From a virus: a stretch of DNA of 31,322 bases. Below are positions 28,292 through 31,322 of this stretch, piece after piece. The stretch is taken from the IMG/VR virus record IMGVR_UViG_3300012960_000002, positions 1-31,322 of that record. One strand, 5' to 3'. Under the pieces are notes generated by a model. The model did no database searches, was not told where the DNA came from, and saw nothing but the letters and a program-made list of their open reading frames with translations. How positions within the stretch are numbered: position 1 is the first letter of the stretch; each line of letters opens with the position of its first letter. Both the position numbers and the translations under genes were made by a program.

Positions 28292-28932
28292 TATGGCAGC
28301 ATCGTTGCCCCCGGCCAAGGCGCGACCGCCTCGCACCGGCAGTTCCCCCCGTGCAGCGTCCCCGGCCACCCGATGCTGGGAGGGACCAGGGCCGAGAAGT
28401 TCCCACCGTGGGAGGCGAAGCACTCCGGGGTGGTGCGGTTGTCGCGGGTCGCCCTCCACCCGAGGATCGGCCCCCACTTCGCAGCGGCGCGGTCGATCCT
28501 CCGCGCTCCCTCGATGCGTCCTTCCTCCGCTCGCAGGTGCGCCCCGAACAGCGAGCGCTCGGCTTTCTCGGAGCCGCCTTCGCTCACCCTCCGCACCGCG
28601 GCGAGGATGTAGCGAGCTCGGCGGCCCACGGCGTTGCGGCGCATGGTGGCGACCGCCGGTCCCTCGTCGGGGAGCAGGTCCGGCCCGAGGTCATCGCGCC
28701 CGTCGGAGAACTTCACGCCCGCCGCCCCGATGATCCCCAGCACCAACAGGGTCGAGGGAGCGGGGATACCGGCGGCGGCGAGTAGCTGCACGACCCGGCG
28801 GGAGAGGATCAGGAACGGCAGCGGCGAGAGCAGGATCAGGACCAGCGCGATCAGCAGGGCTTCGTCGGCGCGGTCGCGTTCTTCGGCTTCGCGTTCTTCG
28901 CCTTCCCGGCGCTGCTTGGCGCGGCTAGGCAT
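28291..28932 (-). CDS. MuF-like minor head protein with membrane-like N-terminus
   Basis: The 213-aa product ends with a recognisable Mu-F C-terminal segment: GWRATRDNRTTPECFASHGG, then GWPGTLHGGNCRCEAV, with paired Cys/His. Unlike typical members, its N-terminal half has a charged start and two hydrophobic segments (about 25-43 and 57-73, ALLIALVLILLSPLPFLIL), so it may insert in a membrane or line the portal. MuF proteins are injected or internal head proteins encoded next to portal. ATG 28932 overlaps the upstream gene by 8 bases. Confidence 0.75.
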   Translation of the reverse strand: MPSRAKQRREGEEREAEERDRADEALLIALVLILLSPLPFLILSRRVVQLLAAAGIPAPSTLLVLGIIGAAGVKFSDGRDDLGPDLLPDEGPAVATMRRNAVGRRARYILAAVRRVSEGGSEKAERSLFGAHLRAEEGRIEGARRIDRAAAKWGPILGWRATRDNRTTPECFASHGGNFSALVPPSIGWPGTLHGGNCRCEAVAPWPGATMLP

Positions 28933-29287
28933 CGTCGATCGGGGTCCCCTTGCAAGAGCACCCGAAACAACAGGGCTTGTCGTACGGAAACTTCCGGCAC
29001 ATGTCCGGCCGGTCCTCGTAGATCCCGCACAACCGCGTCTCCTCATCCCAGTGCTTGCAGGTGAAGACGCGACCGCGGTCGCGCGCCCATCGGTATGGCG
29101 CGTCGCCCCCCAAGGCGGCGTTCCGCTCGTTTGCCTCTTTCGGCGTGAGAGGGATCACCATCTCGGCGATCTGCGCCCGTTCCTCGTCGCCGTGCTTGCC
29201 GGCCGCCCGGAGGGATGCGCGGGTCTCGGGGATTCGGAACGCGGCGCAGCACAGACCTGAGCAGCCGTTGCTCGCCTCGGTGCTCAT
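28925..29287 (-). CDS. YkgJ-like Cys-cluster protein
   Basis: The 120-aa product carries the CxxxCC start (Cys9, Cys13, Cys14: NGCSGLCCAAF) and a second set (FTCKHWDEETRLCGIYEDRP, then MCRKFPYDKPCCFGCSC), with the Y-x-x-R-P-x-x-C-R-x-F-P signature of the YkgJ/UPF0153 family. These proteins are predicted to coordinate Zn or an Fe-S cluster; their reaction is not settled. Being placed between portal and MuF genes with ATGA overlap to portal suggests co-expression with head assembly. It has no signal peptide. Confidence 0.8.
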   Translation of the reverse strand: MSTEASNGCSGLCCAAFRIPETRASLRAAGKHGDEERAQIAEMVIPLTPKEANERNAALGGDAPYRWARDRGRVFTCKHWDEETRLCGIYEDRPDMCRKFPYDKPCCFGCSCKGTPIDDA

Positions 29288-30765
29288 TCCTCAATGCCGG
29301 TGGGAGTCGGGTTCCCCTCAGCCAACAGCAGGGCGGCTTTGCGCGCGCCGTCGAGGATGTCCCCGTGCGAGGCGTCGCCGCTGACCTCCACCAGCATCCC
29401 GTTCCAGCCGTGCTCCACCTCGCCGACCTCGGGCTCCTGGCCCTCCTCGGCCTCGGGGAGCGGGGCGAGGCCGTGGGATTCACGGAGCTCCCCGTAGGTG
29501 ATCGCCTCGTGCTCGGCGAGGGAGTCCGCCCCTTCGGCCTGGGCCTTGTCGTCGGTGACGTCGATCTCGGCGAACTTGAAGGTCATGTGCTCGGCGCCCA
29601 TGTCGCGCAGGATGGTGTGGGCGAGGATGTCCTGCCAGCGGTCCTGCTCGGGATCGAAGACCTGCTCCTTGGTCAGCCGGCGCTCGGTCTCGGCCGTCGA
29701 GTAGTTCGTGTCCTCGATGTCCGCGGTGAAGATCGGGGAGAGGCGGAAGGCGCCGTGGGTCGCCCGCCGGTTGTCTTTGCGGAACTCGATGAAGCCCATG
29801 TCGCGCTCCGACAGGGTGGCGAGGTCGATCGAGTCAGCGTCCACCCCCTCGGGTAGAGCGACGACGGCGACTCGGTGGCGCTTGTCGCCGTCGCCGCTGA
29901 GGGTCTGCGTGATCCGGGTCGCGACGTCGGGCGGGATCTCCAGGTCGACGGCCTCCTCGTCGTCTTTCGGCAGCGGCACCTTGACGAAGATCACCGTCGG
30001 CGGCACACCGCTGGCGCCGAAGAACCCGACGTTCGCCTCAGCAGCGTTGCGGTCCCCGAGGTAGTCGATCGCCAGGTGAGCGTCTCGGGGCAGCCCGTAG
30101 TCCCGGCTCTCGGAGGTGTAGATCTGGAAGGCGATGATCTCGTTGCGGTCCCAGCGCTTCTGCAGCGGGCCACCCTCGGCCAGGCGAGCCTCCGGGCGGC
30201 CGTCGGCGCTGTACTGGACCTTATCGCCGAAGTCGTAGAACTCGACCATCTCGTGCGGAGCGCCGTTCTTCGGTCCGACCACCCATCCCTTGCGGTCCTC
30301 ACGGCGGCGCACCAGCTTGCCGGGGACGTGAAAGAGGCCGTCGATATCCCCGGTGACCCGGTTGCGCGAGACCTCGAGGTAGCCGTTGCCCACCTCCTCC
30401 TCATCCCACTTCACCGTCGAGAGCAGGCGCTTGAGGTTCGGCCGCTGCAGCCGCACGTCGCGGCGGGCCATGTCGTTGAGGGCCTGCAGGAGCTCGGCGC
30501 CCTCATCCTCCTTGGCCTCGTCCTCCATGCCCTCTCGGGGCACCACCTCCACCCCGCGGCCCACCGTGTTCAGGGTGATCGCCTCGATGCACGAGCGCCG
30601 GGTGCGGGCGAACTGCGTGAAGCCGGCCAGCGCGTCGAGGTCCGCCGGCGGCTGCAAGGCGTGTTCGGGCGTCCAGCGGTCAGCGTTGTCCTCGGGCTGG
30701 GCGGTAACGCCTTCGGGCATCGGGGCCACCCGTGCCCGGACCGCCTTTCGGACTAGGTCGCTCAC
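29284..30765 (-). CDS. Portal protein
   Basis: The 493-aa product matches phage portal proteins of the PBSX/HK97-like type: FARTRRSCIEAITLNTVGRG in the wing, VKWDEEEVGNGYLEVSRNRV, and the clip/stem region with EIIAFQIYTSESRDYGLPRD followed by LAIDYLGDRNAAEANVGFFG. A late IEFRKDNRRATHGAFRLSPI follows. It forms the dodecameric DNA channel that docks terminase. GTG 30765 lies 7 nt after a late promoter -10 box and also has GGGGGA immediately upstream, so both leaderless and SD-led translation are possible. It is normal in length for the family. Confidence 0.9.
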   Translation of the reverse strand: MSDLVRKAVRARVAPMPEGVTAQPEDNADRWTPEHALQPPADLDALAGFTQFARTRRSCIEAITLNTVGRGVEVVPREGMEDEAKEDEGAELLQALNDMARRDVRLQRPNLKRLLSTVKWDEEEVGNGYLEVSRNRVTGDIDGLFHVPGKLVRRREDRKGWVVGPKNGAPHEMVEFYDFGDKVQYSADGRPEARLAEGGPLQKRWDRNEIIAFQIYTSESRDYGLPRDAHLAIDYLGDRNAAEANVGFFGASGVPPTVIFVKVPLPKDDEEAVDLEIPPDVATRITQTLSGDGDKRHRVAVVALPEGVDADSIDLATLSERDMGFIEFRKDNRRATHGAFRLSPIFTADIEDTNYSTAETERRLTKEQVFDPEQDRWQDILAHTILRDMGAEHMTFKFAEIDVTDDKAQAEGADSLAEHEAITYGELRESHGLAPLPEAEEGQEPEVGEVEHGWNGMLVEVSGDASHGDILDGARKAALLLAEGNPTPTGIEE

Positions 30766-30772
30766 TCCCCCG

Positions 30773-30799
30773 ACTCTGGCGAGGGGCTGCGTTGACCCC
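30773..30799 (-). promoter_or_regulatory. Late promoter element, portal
   Basis: The minus strand reads GGGTCAACG, 11 nt, CAGAGT, CGG, ending 7 nt before GTG 30765. The upstream box directly follows the TAG stop of the small preceding gene. Confidence 0.75.
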
Positions 30800-30954
30800 T
30801 AAGAACCTGAGTGCTGCGAGCTTCGCAAGATTCGCACGCGCCCTTCGCGCTTGGCCTGCTCGATTGCGTCGAGCAACTTTGCAGCGTCCCGAATCGCCGC
30901 GGCGCGCGCTGGCCCCATGTGCTCCACGATGCGCTCTGCGAGGGCGTTCTCCAT
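30799..30954 (-). CDS. Hypothetical 51-aa protein between terminase and portal
   Basis: The product (MENALAERIVEHMGPARAAA and following) is helical and basic toward its end (KREGRVRILRSSQ). No family is recognised. ATG 30954 is 14 bases after the terminase stop; a longer frame upstream would overlap the terminase nuclease domain. It ends in TAG next to the portal promoter. A role in packaging is only suggested by position. Confidence 0.55.
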   Translation of the reverse strand: MENALAERIVEHMGPARAAAIRDAAKLLDAIEQAKREGRVRILRSSQHSGS

Positions 30955-30968
30955 ACCTGCACACTCTA

Positions 30969-31322
30969 CTACCGAGCGCCGGCCTTGACCTTGCGGCGCT
31001 TCTGCGTGCCGACACCTTTCATCAGGGCGGTGATTCCCCACACCAGGGCGTCCATGCGGTCGGGCGAGGGAATGCCGGGCTCGCCAGTCCAGTTGCACTG
31101 CTGGTCTTCGAGGTCTGGGAACTCGCCGACGTGGTGGACCATCGGCAGGTCGCGGTTGAAGCCCTGCTCGTAGAGCATCGCCACGGGCTCGGCGCGGGTC
31201 CGCTTGCCGTCTGAGGCGTGAACCTCCAGCACCGGGACTCGTAGGCCGAGGTCGTTCATCACCTGCTCCAGCAGCTCCAGCAGGAACGCCCCGCCGTGGT
31301 TCTTCTCGACGACGATCGCAGC
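30969..31322 (-). CDS. terL: Large terminase subunit, C-terminal nuclease part (partial)
   Basis: The frame is open to the right edge, so only about 117 C-terminal residues are visible. They begin IVVEKNHGGAFLLELLEQ, matching the 'E.N.GG' strand of the RNase H-like terminase nuclease, and end with GIPSPDRMDALVWGITALM, whose Asp in SPDRMDAL is the usual third metal ligand. The protein cuts concatemeric DNA and powers packaging with an N-terminal ATPase that lies outside the window. It marks the start of the late structural operon. Confidence 0.88.
   Translation of the reverse strand, partial: AAIVVEKNHGGAFLLELLEQVMNDLGLRVPVLEVHASDGKRTRAEPVAMLYEQGFNRDLPMVHHVGEFPDLEDQQCNWTGEPGIPSPDRMDALVWGITALMKGVGTQKRRKVKAGAR

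Noticed and set aside
1-31322. Integrase, tRNA genes and attachment sites
   Set aside because: I looked for tyrosine/serine recombinase signatures and tRNA-like cloverleaf segments and saw none; the lysogeny functions other than the XRE pair must lie outside the window if present.

Overview
The window is about 31 kb of a high-GC, gene-dense, tailed-phage genome (free phage or prophage), almost entirely transcribed leftward (minus strand). It has a siphovirus layout: large terminase, portal, MuF-like protein, XkdF-type protease with nested scaffold, major capsid, head-tail connectors, major tail protein, tail assembly chaperone with a -1 frameshift, 1284-aa tape measure, distal tail and baseplate proteins, tail fibre, and lysis genes. 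The host is probably an actinobacterium. The regulator at 6654-7271 resembles the ArsR-type 'EH.Y' winged-helix proteins common in Solirubrobacterales/Thermoleophilia, but that host assignment is inference. No integrase, tRNA, insertion sequence or CRISPR array was seen. A repressor-like pair with an operator array suggests a temperate phage.

Layout from right to left, in the direction of late transcription. 31322-25873 is the packaging and head module: terminase (cut by the window edge), portal, a Cys-rich YkgJ-like protein, MuF-like protein, protease/scaffold and capsid. 25862-22622 holds a two-repeat decoration-like protein and three consecutive glycosyltransferases. 22608-18993 is the connector and tail-tube module. 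18981-10549 carries the tape measure, distal tail protein, a YWTD-type beta-propeller, a baseplate protein and a collagen-like tail fibre, interrupted by two plus-strand genes for a lipoprotein and a secreted protein. 10474-7826 is lysis: small membrane proteins, a three-domain endolysin and a factor-independent terminator, with one plus-strand gene inside. 7750-6079 is regulatory: a winged-helix regulator, structured intergenic DNA, and two related, divergently transcribed XRE-type proteins flanking three 13-bp repeats. 6078-1 is an early operon with tightly overlapping small genes, a RecT annealing protein plus a PD-(D/E)XK exonuclease, and a DUF1376/YdaU-like replication-associated protein.

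The most striking signal is a bipartite promoter-like element present 12 times, only in the late half and always facing leftward. Its consensus on the minus strand is GGGTCAACG, then 11 nt, then nAnnnT, often followed by CGG. The spacing is identical in all 12 copies. The A and final T of the second box are also invariant. Most copies end 6-13 nt before a start codon, and several would give leaderless mRNAs. They stand before portal, protease, scaffold, connector, major tail, tape measure, baseplate, holin-like and endolysin genes, so they look like a dedicated late-promoter family with an upstream box centred near -28 instead of a normal -35.

Other points of note are a nested protease/scaffold gene with internal late promoters, a canonical G GGA AAA slippery site, recurrent Ser-Gly linkers in at least six structural proteins, a plus-facing terminator inside the leftward early operon, and a perfect 19-bp inverted repeat next to the immunity genes.
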